This document shows positions 1 through 8,303 of a stretch of 44,444 nucleotides of DNA, piece by piece. How positions within the stretch are numbered: position 1 is the stretch's first letter; each line of letters opens with the position of its first letter. The DNA lies in contig JAIBAJ010000019.1 in NCBI GenBank assembly GCA_019695265.1, forward strand, positions 1 through 44,444. The letters run 5' to 3'. The position numbers and the translations under genes were made by a program. This DNA comes from Bacteroidia bacterium (GTDB lineage Bacteria > Bacteroidota > Bacteroidia > JAIBAJ01). The notes below the pieces were generated by a model. That model saw only the letters and a program-made list of their open reading frames with translations, was not told the DNA's origin and did no database searches.

Positions 1-146
1 CCGCCCAAACTAGCTTTTTGCTAAACCACCAGCAACTTGCAAGGGCGTTCGGGTCACGCTATCGGCTGTAATCCTCGTCCCACTTGGCTAGCGCCGCGTG
101 GTCCTGTGGGTTACTTGCCTCTATCGTTGCCCGAGGCACAACCTAC
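1..146 (-). repeat. Structured intergenic repeat, copy A (left end cut by window)
   Basis: This is the first of six copies of a dispersed structured element. Read on the minus strand, it carries the core CGGGCAACGATAGAGGC, then GTAA, an apical hairpin, TTAC, then GCCGATAGCGTGACCCG. The usual GTAG/CTAC pair of the family is here GTAA/TTAC, a compensatory change that keeps the stem. The apical part has CCAC pairing with GTGG around a loop (GCGGCGCTAGCC...) shared with the copy at 7566. The 3' arm (CGCCC pairing with GGGCG) reaches base 1, so the GC-rich tail lies outside the window. The element sits about 160 bp beyond the dapD stop codon. Confidence 0.85.
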
Positions 147-266
147 AAAAGGAATCACTCATCCAACTTGTAACGGTATCTATTAATACCTTGCTATCCT
201 TTTTTGGTAAAGCAAGAAAAAACCTTGCTATTGAGGAAAATGATTACCTAAATCATAGATAATAAT

Positions 267-288
267 TGGCTTAAATATTTATAAGCCA
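267..288 (-). terminator. Possible weak terminator hairpin after dapD
   Basis: TGGCTTA and TAAGCCA form a perfect 7 bp stem with an 8-nt loop, 19 bases beyond the dapD stop codon. The stretch that follows on the minus strand is AT-rich but has no clean T run, so function as an intrinsic terminator is only possible. Confidence 0.35.
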
Positions 289-307
289 TTCCTAAAATTG
301 AACCTTA

Positions 308-1123
308 TTAAACCGACACACCAAAATCTCGTAAAGCATCGTTTAACGAAGTCTTTAAATCCGTTGATTCTTTTCGCTTACCAATAATCAGGGCACATGG
401 CACCTGATAGGTTCCCGCTGGAAATTCTTTAGAATAGGCACCAGGAATTACTACAGACCGCTCAGGAATATAGGATTGGTACGTTTTTGGGGAATCTCCG
501 GTAACATCAATAATTTTAGTGGAAGCAGTCAATACCACATTAGCCCCAAGAACTGCTTCTTTTCCTATTCTTACGCCTTCTACTACAATACACCGAGACC
601 CTATAAAACATCCATCTTCTACAATAACCGGCGAAGCCTGTAAAGGCTCCAATACTCCTCCTATCCCAACACCTCCGCTCAAATGAACATTCTTTCCTAT
701 TTGGGCGCACGATCCAACAGTTGCCCACGTATCAACCATGGTACCTCCATCTACGTAAGCGCCAATATTTACATACGAAGGCATTAAGATAACTCCCGGA
801 GCTAAATACGAACCATACCGGGCAATCGCATGAGGAACAACCCGAACTCCCAAATCTTTATACCCCTTCTTAAGCTTCATTTTATCATAAAATTCCATTG
901 GTCCACTTTCCCATACCTCCATTTTTTGAATTCCAAAATAAAGTAATACAGCCTTTTTTACCCATTCGTTAACCTTCCATTCGCCTTCACTTGATTCTGC
1001 CACCCGAAGCTCTCCCTTATCCAGCATCGCAATGGCATGGTGAATTGCAAGTTTAACTTCCTCTTTTTCAAGCAGTTTTCTATCTACCCAAGCCGATTCT
1101 ATCAAGTCTTTCATTTGATCCAT
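308..1123 (-). CDS. dapD: 2,3,4,5-tetrahydropyridine-2,6-dicarboxylate N-succinyltransferase
   Basis: This cytoplasmic enzyme transfers succinyl from succinyl-CoA to tetrahydrodipicolinate in the succinylase branch of lysine and diaminopimelate synthesis, which also feeds peptidoglycan. The 271-residue length is normal for DapD. The first 90 or so residues are the helical N-terminal domain (GELRVAE, then VNEWVKKAVLLYF). From about residue 100 the protein becomes a left-handed beta-helix of hexapeptide repeats (GVILMPSYVNIGAYVDGGTMVDTWATVGSCAQIG in segments), which is characteristic. The gene is divergent from the GreA-like gene. A -7 element (TAAGTTTG) ends only 7 bases before this ATG, so translation may begin almost at the 5' end of the mRNA, or at the second ATG (M4, position 1114). 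Confidence 0.97.
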   Translation of the reverse strand: MDQMKDLIESAWVDRKLLEKEEVKLAIHHAIAMLDKGELRVAESSEGEWKVNEWVKKAVLLYFGIQKMEVWESGPMEFYDKMKLKKGYKDLGVRVVPHAIARYGSYLAPGVILMPSYVNIGAYVDGGTMVDTWATVGSCAQIGKNVHLSGGVGIGGVLEPLQASPVIVEDGCFIGSRCIVVEGVRIGKEAVLGANVVLTASTKIIDVTGDSPKTYQSYIPERSVVIPGAYSKEFPAGTYQVPCALIIGKRKESTDLKTSLNDALRDFGVSV

Positions 1124-1130
1124 TTTTTTG

Positions 1131-1138
1131 CAAACTTA
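1131..1138 (-). promoter_or_regulatory. Bacteroidota -7 promoter element of dapD
   Basis: TAAGTTTG on the minus strand matches the TAnnTTTG consensus of the Bacteroidota primary sigma factor. No clear -33 TTG is seen at the usual spacing. It lies just upstream of the dapD ATG at 1123. Confidence 0.55.
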
Positions 1139-1181
1139 GTTTTTATTCAGAATTAAACCATTTATTCAGTACTTTGCAAGG

Positions 1182-1634
1182 ATGTTAACTAGAGAAGAGG
1201 CAATTCAAATTTGTATTCATTCACTTGAAGAAAAAATTAAGTTCATTCAAAATCAATTAAATGAACTTAGCCAAGGTATCGAAAATGACGGTAAAAGTTC
1301 GGCAGGCGATAAACACGAAACCTCCATCTCTATGATGCAATTGGAACAAGAAAAACTGGGCGAACAGCTATTCTTGACCTTGGATCAACATGCCAATCTG
1401 CTGAAATTAACTAACCAGGAATTTTTACCAATTGCTTGCAATGGTCGACTCATCCTTACTTCTAATGGGTATTATTTCCTTGGTGTTAGTTTAGGAAAAG
1501 TAACTACAACTGCAGGAACTACCTTTTTTGCACTAAGCATTCAAAGCCCTTTCGGGAAATTATTGGTAGGAAAAAAAATGGGAGAGAGTTTCCAATTCAA
1601 TGGCAAAAATTATCAGATTTTAAATATCGAATAA
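1182..1634 (+). CDS. GreA/GreB-like transcription elongation factor family protein
   Basis: This is a 150-residue soluble protein. Its first 70 or so residues are predicted to form a helical hairpin and contain the motif SSAGDKHETSISMMQLEQEKLGEQL in pieces, a signature of a Bacteroidota group distantly related to GreA/GreB. The C-terminal half (QEFLPIACNGRLILTSNGYYFLGVSLG...) resembles the beta-rich FKBP-like domain of Gre factors. In public annotation the group is often labelled 3-oxoacyl-ACP synthase, but no ketosynthase domain is visible here. A role in rescuing stalled RNA polymerase or another secondary-channel function is inferred from the fold, not proven. The gene converges on the radical SAM gene with only two bases between their stop codons. 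Confidence 0.75.
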   Translation: MLTREEAIQICIHSLEEKIKFIQNQLNELSQGIENDGKSSAGDKHETSISMMQLEQEKLGEQLFLTLDQHANLLKLTNQEFLPIACNGRLILTSNGYYFLGVSLGKVTTTAGTTFFALSIQSPFGKLLVGKKMGESFQFNGKNYQILNIE

Positions 1635-1636
1635 TT

Positions 1637-2662
1637 CTAAGCCCAAACTTTAGTGCCTTCAGTACAATTGGTACAAATATCAATCTCTGATCTCGACTTT
1701 AACAAGGACGTTCTGAACTGTGTATAATTCTCATTATGCCAAAGTTCCTGGAAATCAACTTGCTTTAAATCACCTAATTGATGTGTAGCATCTTTATCAA
1801 AACAACATGGGACAACTAAACCATCCCAAGTAATTACACAAGAATGCCATAGTTTCCAACAATGATTAGATAAGGAATTTTTAATGGTCCATTTTCCTGG
1901 TTCTGTCTCTTTATACCTGCTATACTTATCAATAGTTGGAATTAAATCGTTACCATTTTCATACTCATAAACCTGGGCTGTTTTAAATCTAACCTCATCA
2001 ACACCTATCTCCTTACCTAGTTTCTTTACATCCTCAATTTGATGCTCATTCGGCTTTACCACCAAAAACTGAAAAATGATGTGTGGAGTTGAACTTTTTA
2101 ACTCCCTTTTCCATTTAACAACATTTTTTGCTCCTTCTATCACCTTTTCTAATTGCCCTCCTACTCTATAATTCTGATATGTTTCTTGGGTAGTTCCATC
2201 AATAGAAATAATTAAACGATCTAAGCCACTTAAAATGGTCCTTTTTGCTACCTCATCTTTTAAATAATGTGCGTTTGTGCTTGTGGCAGTATATATTCCT
2301 TTATCTGATGCATATTTCACCATATCAAGAAACTTGGTATTCAGGTAAGGTTCTCCCTGAAAATAAAAAATAAGATAATTGAGACTAGGGGCCAATTGAT
2401 CTATAGTCCTCTTAAAAAAATCTTGATTCAACATTCCGGTTGGACGAGAAAATGCCCTCAAACCACTTGGACATTCCGGACATCTTAAATTGCAACTGGT
2501 AGTAGGCTCTATGCTGATACTTATAGGTAAGCCCCATTGGACAGGCTTTCTTAAATACTTAGATACATAATAACTTGAAACTACTTTAGCCATGTTCCAA
2601 ACACGACCGGGACTAAGCTTTAAAGTATAATTCAAAGCATCCCTAAATTGACTTCCATTCAT
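1637..2662 (-). CDS. Radical SAM protein with SPASM domain
   Basis: The 341-residue protein contains a radical SAM cluster motif CNLRCPEC (Cys57, Cys61, Cys64), which binds the 4Fe-4S cluster that cleaves S-adenosylmethionine. A C-terminal cysteine-rich region (HCWKLWHSCVITWDG, VPCCFDKD, ICTNCTEG) is a SPASM-type domain that usually holds auxiliary Fe-S clusters. Members of this family modify peptides, proteins or small molecules. No short precursor peptide gene is visible next to it, so the substrate is unknown. The first 45 or so residues (KYLRKPVQWGLPISISIEP) resemble radical SAM proteins often found near polysaccharide genes. A perfect -7 element lies 10 bases upstream of the ATG. Confidence 0.88.
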   Translation of the reverse strand: MNGSQFRDALNYTLKLSPGRVWNMAKVVSSYYVSKYLRKPVQWGLPISISIEPTTSCNLRCPECPSGLRAFSRPTGMLNQDFFKRTIDQLAPSLNYLIFYFQGEPYLNTKFLDMVKYASDKGIYTATSTNAHYLKDEVAKRTILSGLDRLIISIDGTTQETYQNYRVGGQLEKVIEGAKNVVKWKRELKSSTPHIIFQFLVVKPNEHQIEDVKKLGKEIGVDEVRFKTAQVYEYENGNDLIPTIDKYSRYKETEPGKWTIKNSLSNHCWKLWHSCVITWDGLVVPCCFDKDATHQLGDLKQVDFQELWHNENYTQFRTSLLKSRSEIDICTNCTEGTKVWA

Positions 2663-2672
2663 AGATTTGTCG

Positions 2673-2680
2673 CAAAGGTA
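2673..2680 (-). promoter_or_regulatory. -7 promoter element of the radical SAM gene
   Basis: TACCTTTG on the minus strand fits TAnnTTTG exactly and lies 10 bases before the ATG at 2662. This indicates transcription separate from rlmH upstream and a very short leader. Confidence 0.55.
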
Positions 2681-2698
2681 ATCATAGGAATAATACCA

Positions 2699-3160
2699 CT
2701 AATGATGATACTTTTCATTCCTTAAAATTGTAAATGCTCTATAAAGTTGCTCTGCAATAATTGCCCTAACCATTTGATGAGTAAAGGTCATTGATGACAA
2801 CGAAATCAAACCATTGGCGCGTTTATAAACATTTTCGGAAAACCCAAATGCTCCACCGGTTACAAAAAAAATATTCTTGCCTGCCATAAATTGCTTCTGA
2901 AGAAATTGCGAAAATTCAACCGAGGAATACGTTTTCCCCTTTTCATCAAACAACAATACTATATCAGCAGGCTTAATTAATTTGAATAAATTTTCTTCTT
3001 CAATCAGCTTTAATGAAGCAACACTCATTTGCCCTTTTGAATCAGGCAAGCAAATATGCTGAACGTTTGCATAATGGGAAAGCCGGTCTAAATAGTCTTT
3101 CTCTAGAACTTCTATACTTTTATCGTTGGTCCTCCCCTGGTGAACAATTGTTATTTTCAA
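2699..3160 (-). CDS. rlmH: 23S rRNA (pseudouridine(1915)-N(3))-methyltransferase RlmH, TTG start
   Basis: RlmH is a SPOUT-class methyltransferase that methylates pseudouridine 1915 in helix 69 of 23S rRNA on the assembled ribosome. The 153-residue length is close to the usual size. The glycine-rich SAM-binding knot region (FFVTGGAFGFSENVYKRA) and the diagnostic C-terminus (THQMVRAIIAEQLYRA ... NEKYHH) are present. The only usable start in frame is TTG at 3160, because an in-frame TAA lies two codons upstream. The resulting N-terminus, MKITIVHQG, matches the family. The gene starts 14 bases after the stop of the collagen-like gene upstream, so it may be transcribed with it, an unexpected pairing of a housekeeping and a surface gene. 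Confidence 0.95.
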   Translation of the reverse strand: MKITIVHQGRTNDKSIEVLEKDYLDRLSHYANVQHICLPDSKGQMSVASLKLIEEENLFKLIKPADIVLLFDEKGKTYSSVEFSQFLQKQFMAGKNIFFVTGGAFGFSENVYKRANGLISLSSMTFTHQMVRAIIAEQLYRAFTILRNEKYHH

Positions 3161-3174
3161 ATGTTACAATTGAT

Positions 3175-4857
3175 TTATTGAACTTGCAAAATTAAACAAC
3201 CATGATTCTGCAAACCGGAAGGAGCAGTGGTATTCCCACCTGCATAAAAACTATCGAAGGCATATTTACAAGCCCTAACTGATATAGTGTAGGTTCCCGC
3301 TGTGGAAATATCAACGTATCCGGTCATTGACCATAAACCAATTGTACCAGACCAGCCACTTGCATCATTTACATCTACTACCTGATACATTTGAGGTATA
3401 CCAACTCCGTTATTAAAGACTTGAATTACACAACCTGAACCTCCGTAAGTAGAAGAAAAGGTTTCCAAATTACCCGTTGTAAAAATATTTATCCTTGCAG
3501 GAACTGTTGTTATAGTGATGCTTTGAGTTAAATTGGTTATTTGAGTAAAAGTTGGATAGGTGGACGAAACCGATGTTCGAGTTGCATAAGCACCATAATA
3601 GGAATTAAAGGCACTAGCCCCGGTTGCTCCGGTCGCTCCGGTGCTGCCATTTGCACCGGAAGGCCCTGTAGGTCCGGTTGCCCCATTAGTACCACTTGCT
3701 CCTGACGGACCAGTTGGACCGGTTACCCCATCAACTCCACTTGGACCAGTAACACCTGTTACACCTGTAGCTCCTGTTGCTCCATTTGCTCCACTTGATC
3801 CTGATGGACCGGTTGGACCGGTTACCCCATCAACACCACTTGGACCAGTAACACCGGTTACACCTGTTGCTCCATTAACACCACTTGCTCCTGATGGACC
3901 GGTTGGACCGGTTACTCCATCAACACCACTTGGACCAGTAACACCAGTTACACCTGTTGCTCCTGTTGCTCCAATAGCACCACTTGCTCCTGATGGACCA
4001 GTTGGACCGGTTACCCCATCAACACCACTTGGACCAGTAACACCAGTTGCTCCGGTTGCTCCATTATTTCCTGTTGCTCCTGTTGCACCGGCAACACCAC
4101 TTGGTCCTGCGACACCAGTTGCTCCTGTTGCTCCATTATTTCCTGTGGCTCCTGTGGCTCCTGTGGCTCCTGTGGCTCCTGTTGCACCGGCAACACCACT
4201 TGGTCCAGCAACACCGGTTGCTCCGGTTGCTCCATTACTTCCTGTGGCTCCTGTGGCTCCAGTTGCACCAGCAACACCACTTGGTCCTGCGACACCGGTT
4301 GCTCCGGTTGCTCCATTATTTCCTGTGGCTCCTGTGGCTCCTGTGGCACCAGCAACACCACTTGGTCCAGCAACACCGGTTGCTCCGGTTGCTCCATTAT
4401 TTCCTGTTGCTCCTGTGGCTCCATTAACACCACTTGGCCCAGTTGCACCAACAGCTCCTGTGGCTCCTGCACTGCCTGTTGGACCGGTTACTCCATTCGC
4501 ACCGGTTACCCCAATTGGTCCTGTAGGTCCTGTAACTCCGGCAATTCCATTGGTTCCAGTTGGACCTGTAGGACCTGTAGGACCAATTGCATAAACCCAA
4601 ACAGTTCCATCAAAATACCAAAATCCATCCAAATTATTTGTCTGGTATATCATCAACCCTGTTGCGGGTGATACAATGGCATTTTTTTGTGCCTCAGTCA
4701 TTCTTGGAACCAAAAAACCTTGGTTACCTGATTGAAGTTCAAGTATGGCAGAAGGGTTCGGATTATTAGTTCCAATTCCCATATTCTGCTGAGAATTAGC
4801 CAAAAAGGATATAGAAACTAATGATCCAATTAATAGAGGGAGTAATTGTCTTTTCAT
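3175..4857 (-). CDS. Secreted collagen-like protein 1 (Gly-X-Y repeats with a C-terminal beta head)
   Basis: The 560-residue protein begins with a signal peptide ([22 protein letters not shown]), then a 70-residue domain shared by all three collagen-like proteins here ([11 protein letters not shown] ... [12 protein letters not shown] ... IYQTNN ... [11 protein letters not shown]). Residues 92 to 413 are almost unbroken Gly-X-Y triplets, mostly GAT, GPT, GPS and GVT. The last 146 residues are beta-rich and end in HGCLILQVQ, resembling a C1q/TNF-like trimer head. By analogy with Bacillus BclA, it probably forms a surface or secreted triple-helical filament, and the Thr in the Y position could be glycosylated. 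No T9SS sorting domain is seen. An ATG 18 codons further upstream (4911) lies inside the preceding gene's terminator and was rejected. Confidence 0.88.
   Translation of the reverse strand: MKRQLLPLLIGSLVSISFLANSQQNMGIGTNNPNPSAILELQSGNQGFLVPRMTEAQKNAIVSPATGLMIYQTNNLDGFWYFDGTVWVYAIGPTGPTGPTGTNGIAGVTGPTGPIGVTGANGVTGPTGSAGATGAVGATGPSGVNGATGATGNNGATGATGVAGPSGVAGATGATGATGNNGATGATGVAGPSGVAGATGATGATGSNGATGATGVAGPSGVAGATGATGATGATGATGNNGATGATGVAGPSGVAGATGATGNNGATGATGVTGPSGVDGVTGPTGPSGASGAIGATGATGVTGVTGPSGVDGVTGPTGPSGASGVNGATGVTGVTGPSGVDGVTGPTGPSGSSGANGATGATGVTGVTGPSGVDGVTGPTGPSGASGTNGATGPTGPSGANGSTGATGATGASAFNSYYGAYATRTSVSSTYPTFTQITNLTQSITITTVPARINIFTTGNLETFSSTYGGSGCVIQVFNNGVGIPQMYQVVDVNDASGWSGTIGLWSMTGYVDISTAGTYTISVRACKYAFDSFYAGGNTTAPSGLQNHGCLILQVQ
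4142..4177. repeat. Perfect 9-bp tandem repeats within collagen-like gene 1
   Basis: Four perfect head-to-tail copies of cctgtggct lie in the collagen-coding stretch, encoding Gly-Ala-Thr triplets on the minus strand. Around them, longer units containing gctccattatttcctg recur several times between about 4050 and 4420. Changes in copy number would stay in frame and alter stalk length. Confidence 0.9.
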
Positions 4858-4894
4858 TTTATTGCCGACCAATGTAATAATAAAATGAATTGAC

Positions 4895-4928
4895 AAAAAA
4901 AAAGCCTTCAATTTGAAGGCTTTTTTTT
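4895..4928 (-). terminator. Intrinsic terminator of collagen-like gene 2
   Basis: AGCCTTCA and TGAAGGCT form a strong stem (4903-4921) with A-rich and T-rich flanks on both sides. On the minus strand it follows the stop codon of the gene ending at 4940. It separates collagen-like genes 2 and 1 and overlaps the discarded ATG at 4911. Confidence 0.9.
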
Positions 4929-4939
4929 AATATGCAAGC

Positions 4940-6805
4940 TTAATGTTTAATTACAATTATACTCGAGTTTTCTGTTCCGGCAACAGGAGAAGACACTCTC
5001 CATAATTTATAAAAATAGGTACCTGCAGACAATCCGGATTCACGTTCACTAATGCTATTTGAAATAAAAGTATTTGCTGCCGGTGGAGTTGAACCTGAAT
5101 TTCCAATCAATGTTCCGGCGCTTCCAGAGCCGGATACATTATCTCTGGTTAATTTAGTAAAAACATCACTTGTGGTTGATGTTTTTACTGAATAATTACA
5201 ATTAACTATAGCAGTTTCACCTGCTGCTATTGTTACCGATGCTTCTCCTACAAATACGTAGGTTCCAGTGCTTGTGGAAATGGTTAATACCGCAGAATTT
5301 AAAGTTCCCACATCTCCTGATAAATCGTCAGTAATTGTAAAAGTCCAAACACCATTCGGACTTGTTCCTGCAAAACTTGACATTGGCTGCTCGGGTATAA
5401 AACTACCTGCGAAAGGCGCTGTACCTGCTGTAATGGAACCACTTCCTGCATCCGTAAAAATGGTATTGGAATAATTATCCCCGGAGCCTCCATTGTCTGA
5501 GCTTAAATCAATGGTAACTCCTCCTCCGGGATTCGACAAAGTCATATCCAAATCATTATCGAAGGTATGTGTAATATTAACAGTCAGAATAACATCGCAA
5601 ACAGTTCCGGTTAGTCCGGTAACATTGAATGTGGTGCTTTGAGTTGCCAAATCGTTAATTGTCAATGGCAAGGTAAGTGCTGTGAAATTAGTCCCTAATC
5701 CACAACCTGAACCTGCTGTTAAAACATTCGAATTAGAATCGAAAGAAGAAGATGACAAAATCCCTGTTGGTCCTGTTGGTCCTGTTGGCCCTGTTGATCC
5801 TGTTGATCCTGTTACTCCGCTAGCACCGGTAGGTCCGGTTGCCCCTCCACCACCACCGACAATGACTACAGAGTTTCCATTTGAAATACTCAAGGTATTT
5901 GTTCCGGAATTGTAGCTTAAAGTTTGTGAATCAGGGCCCGTTGGTCCAGTAACTCCATCAACACCGCTTGGACCGGTTGCCCCTGTTGCTCCAGTTGGTC
6001 CAACACCACCTGTGACACCATCAACTCCACTAGGACCAGTTGCACCAGTTGGTCCTGTAGGACCGGCAGATCCTGTAGGACCAACCCCTCCTGTAACACC
6101 ATCAACCCCACTCGGCCCGGTGGCTCCAGTTGGCCCGGTAATACCTGTAGGTCCAACACTGCCTGTAACACCATCAACTCCACTTGGACCTGTTGGCCCA
6201 GTTGAACCTGATAATCCAGTAACACCGGTTGCTCCTATCGAACCTGTAGCTCCATCAACTCCACTTGGACCTGTAGCTCCTGTAGCACCGGTAATACCTG
6301 TTGCTCCAACCAAACCTGTTGAACCTGTAGCACCAGTAGCTCCGGTAGCTCCAGCCAAACCTGCTGGACCAGTAGCTCCAACTGCTCCTGTTGCTCCTGT
6401 TGCTCCTGTTGACCCTGACAATCCAGTTGGCCCTGTCGCACCGGCTGCTCCTACAGCTCCGGCAACTCCGGTTGGCCCGGTAATACCTGTTACTCCATTT
6501 ATTCCTGCTGGTCCAGTAGGGCCTGCCGGACCAATAGATAACACCCAAATTGTTCCATTAAAATACCAAAACCCGGTTTGATTATTCGTCTGATAAATCA
6601 ATAGGCCTGTGGCAGGTGCTACAATAGAATTTTTTTGTGCTTCCGTCATCCTTGGAATCAAAATCCCTTGTGTTGAAGAATTTAATTCTAACAATGAAGA
6701 TGCATCGGGGGTACTGGTTCCAATACCCATATTTTGCTGGGAAAAAGAACATAATGGCAAACTAATTGCCGCCAAAATGATTAGCTTATTAATTGTATTT
6801 TTCAT
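4940..6805 (-). CDS. Secreted collagen-like protein 2 with P/Homo B-type domain
   Basis: The 621-residue protein has a signal peptide ([22 protein letters not shown]), the shared N-terminal domain ([34 protein letters not shown]), then a Gly-X-Y region from about residue 92 to 289. A beta segment ([19 protein letters not shown]) interrupts it before a second short collagen stretch ending near residue 347. Residues 365 to 515 form a proprotein-convertase P-type jelly roll ([37 protein letters not shown]). P domains in bacteria are usually attached to secreted proteases, and none is attached here. The last 100 or so residues ([14 protein letters not shown] ... [10 protein letters not shown]) form another beta domain. 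A long-range surface or matrix role is inferred. The -7 region (TACTTTTA) is imperfect. Confidence 0.88.
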   Translation of the reverse strand: MKNTINKLIILAAISLPLCSFSQQNMGIGTSTPDASSLLELNSSTQGILIPRMTEAQKNSIVAPATGLLIYQTNNQTGFWYFNGTIWVLSIGPAGPTGPAGINGVTGITGPTGVAGAVGAAGATGPTGLSGSTGATGATGAVGATGPAGLAGATGATGATGSTGLVGATGITGATGATGPSGVDGATGSIGATGVTGLSGSTGPTGPSGVDGVTGSVGPTGITGPTGATGPSGVDGVTGGVGPTGSAGPTGPTGATGPSGVDGVTGGVGPTGATGATGPSGVDGVTGPTGPDSQTLSYNSGTNTLSISNGNSVVIVGGGGGATGPTGASGVTGSTGSTGPTGPTGPTGILSSSSFDSNSNVLTAGSGCGLGTNFTALTLPLTINDLATQSTTFNVTGLTGTVCDVILTVNITHTFDNDLDMTLSNPGGGVTIDLSSDNGGSGDNYSNTIFTDAGSGSITAGTAPFAGSFIPEQPMSSFAGTSPNGVWTFTITDDLSGDVGTLNSAVLTISTSTGTYVFVGEASVTIAAGETAIVNCNYSVKTSTTSDVFTKLTRDNVSGSGSAGTLIGNSGSTPPAANTFISNSISERESGLSAGTYFYKLWRVSSPVAGTENSSIIVIKH

Positions 6806-6857
6806 TTTTCAATGGCTAAAAGTATACAATAAGGAGATAAAGTTTCACTTCCTCTAA

Positions 6858-7565
6858 TTCCCAATTTCCTTTCCCCCTGTTTTAGGTATTATTTCGAAAA
6901 TACTGAAAAAAAGGAATTTATTTGAAACAACGATTATTATTAAATTCAGCTCATTAAATTTCAAACAGATTTTATTCCTATTCCTTTGGAAGCCCATGAA
7001 ATATAAAAAACCTCAACCTATTTCTGCATATTTATTTTTTTTCCATATACATGCCATATTCATACATTCCCGGGAATTGTTATTTATAATTAATTAGGAA
7101 AATATTTTTTACTCCTTAAGTCTTAATCTTATCTTCTCAACTTCTCTTCATCGAAAAGAACTTATGCAGGATAAGATAAACAAATGCTTCGCAACCTTAA
7201 AATGCCTTCCTAATTGGAATTTGGTCGAGATCACATTAGCAGGCACCAAACTTTTCTACCTAAAATTAGAAACCAATTCTAAATTGGTAAATTTTAGACC
7301 GGGTAATTCTTTCAAGAACACTAGTTGCTATTAGGCTAAAATGATTTGCCCTCTATCAAAAATTAATATGATGAATGCCTGAAAAGTTAGAAATGCAACA
7401 CATGCCAGGATACAACGGGGAGGCACTATGGTTAATAAGGATAACTATAGTTAAGGTAAAGGCACTGATATTCAAGCTTTCGAAAAACAACTTTTGCATC
7501 AGCACATGCTACTTATATTATCAAAATTGAATGAGAGAATTTATCCAATAACATGGCAATTAACT
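6858..7565. other. Gene-free stretch between collagen-like gene 2 and repeat copy B
   Basis: No coding frame of convincing length or composition is seen in these 700 bases. The only clear structure is an AT-rich inverted repeat at 7260-7297 (CTAAAATT and ACCAATT arms). The stretch may hold remote promoter elements for the minus-strand gene starting at 6805. Confidence 0.6.
7260..7297. repeat. AT-rich imperfect inverted repeat
   Basis: CTAAAATT-AGAA-ACCAATT on the left pairs with AATTGGT-A-AATTTTAG on the right, giving about 15 pairs with one bulge. It lies in non-coding DNA and no T run follows. Its function is unknown. Confidence 0.6.
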
Positions 7566-7728
7566 AGGAGGTTGCGCATCGGGCAACGATAGAGGCAAGT
7601 AGCCCACAGTCGCACGCGGCGCTAGCCAAGTGCGGCGAGGACTACAGCCGATAGCGTGACCCGAACGCCCGTGCAGGTTGTTTTGGATTTAATAAAAAGC
7701 TAATTGGGCGGAGGGGGCCCGCATAAAA
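7566..7728 (+). repeat. Structured intergenic repeat, copy B
   Basis: This copy has the full core (CGGGCAACGATAGAGGCAAGTAG ... CTACAGCCGATAGCGTGACCCG, in pieces), the CGCCC/GGGCG second stem and the tail GGAGGGGGCCCGC. The apical hairpin is type I: CGCAC pairs with GTGCG around the same loop as copy A, where the pair is CCAC/GTGG. Outside the hairpin it is nearly identical to copy E, including about 40 bases of flank after the tail, so B and E are recent duplicates. No gene lies inside it. Confidence 0.9.
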
Positions 7729-7829
7729 ATTATAAAAAGTCGTTTTCTCCTAATTGATTTTTCTACAGACTTAATTTATTCCAGTCGAATCACATTTATT
7801 GAAATCAAATCTTTTACACTACTATTGAA

Positions 7830-7858
7830 CAAAAAAAGGCATCCTTTCGAATGCCTCT
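7830..7858 (-). terminator. Intrinsic terminator after the 138-residue secreted protein gene
   Basis: AGGCAT (7837-7842) pairs with ATGCCT (7851-7856), followed on the minus strand by a run of seven T. It lies 24 bases beyond the stop codon at 7882 and closes the collagen-like gene 3 operon. Confidence 0.85.
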
Positions 7859-7881
7859 TTTGAATTTTATTTGAAAAAAGA

Positions 7882-8298
7882 TTAATTCTTATAACCGGTA
7901 TTAAGTAAAATTTTCACCTTACCGTTTTGACTGTCCTCCAAGGCAACGCCAATATAAACACCTTGACCTTGCAACTTTGTCAATTTCCCGCTTTCATCTA
8001 AAGTAAGGTACTCACCTTTATTAATTACTTCTCCCTTTTTCAAATTAACATAAACCATACCTTTTGACTGAAAAATATCAGTCATCAGTTGATTCGAATT
8101 AGGGTCCGGTTTGTTGTATATACCAATAAACTTATCCAAATTTTCTTTATTGGCTAGAAACCAATTTCCTCCAAGTAATTTACCATTGGTAGAACAAATA
8201 GCATCGCCGGTTTCAAAATCATGTTTCTTAGTATCAGCGTTTTGAGCATGCATGTAGGATGCTCCAAAAACAAATAGAAGTGTTAGTAGTTTTTTCAT
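7882..8298 (-). CDS. Small secreted protein of unknown function, partner of collagen-like protein 3
   Basis: The 138-residue protein has a clear signal peptide (MKKLLTLLFVFGASYMHAQ). The mature part is beta-rich: DFETGDAICSTNGKLLGGNWFLANKEN near the start and KGEYLTLDESGKLTKL, GVYIGVALEDSQNGKVKILLN at the end. The end segment faintly recalls the small barrel of phage decoration and tail-fibre cleavage domains, but the match is by eye only. It starts five bases after the stop of collagen-like gene 3 and shares its terminator, so the two are almost certainly cotranscribed and may act together at the cell surface. No recognised family can be named with confidence. Confidence 0.75.
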   Translation of the reverse strand: MKKLLTLLFVFGASYMHAQNADTKKHDFETGDAICSTNGKLLGGNWFLANKENLDKFIGIYNKPDPNSNQLMTDIFQSKGMVYVNLKKGEVINKGEYLTLDESGKLTKLQGQGVYIGVALEDSQNGKVKILLNTGYKN

Positions 8299-8303
8299 AG
8301 TGG

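Noticed and set aside
1182-1634. Label as 3-oxoacyl-ACP synthase
   Set aside because: This name is attached to similar proteins in databases, but there is no ketosynthase fold or active-site Cys. The visible motifs fit a Gre-like factor.
4050-4420. Regular short repeats that could suggest a CRISPR array
   Set aside because: The repeats are in-frame Gly-X-Y codons of a secreted protein, without unique spacers or cas genes.
3641-4594. Long plus-strand open frame rich in Pro-Val-Ala
   Set aside because: It is the antisense shadow of the collagen repeats in gene 1. Similar shadows lie at 6012-6581 and 9055-9654. None has a start region, domain or signal of its own.
4858-4911. Upstream ATG for collagen-like gene 1
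   Set aside because: It falls inside the terminator hairpin of the preceding gene, and the start at 4857 gives a normal signal peptide.
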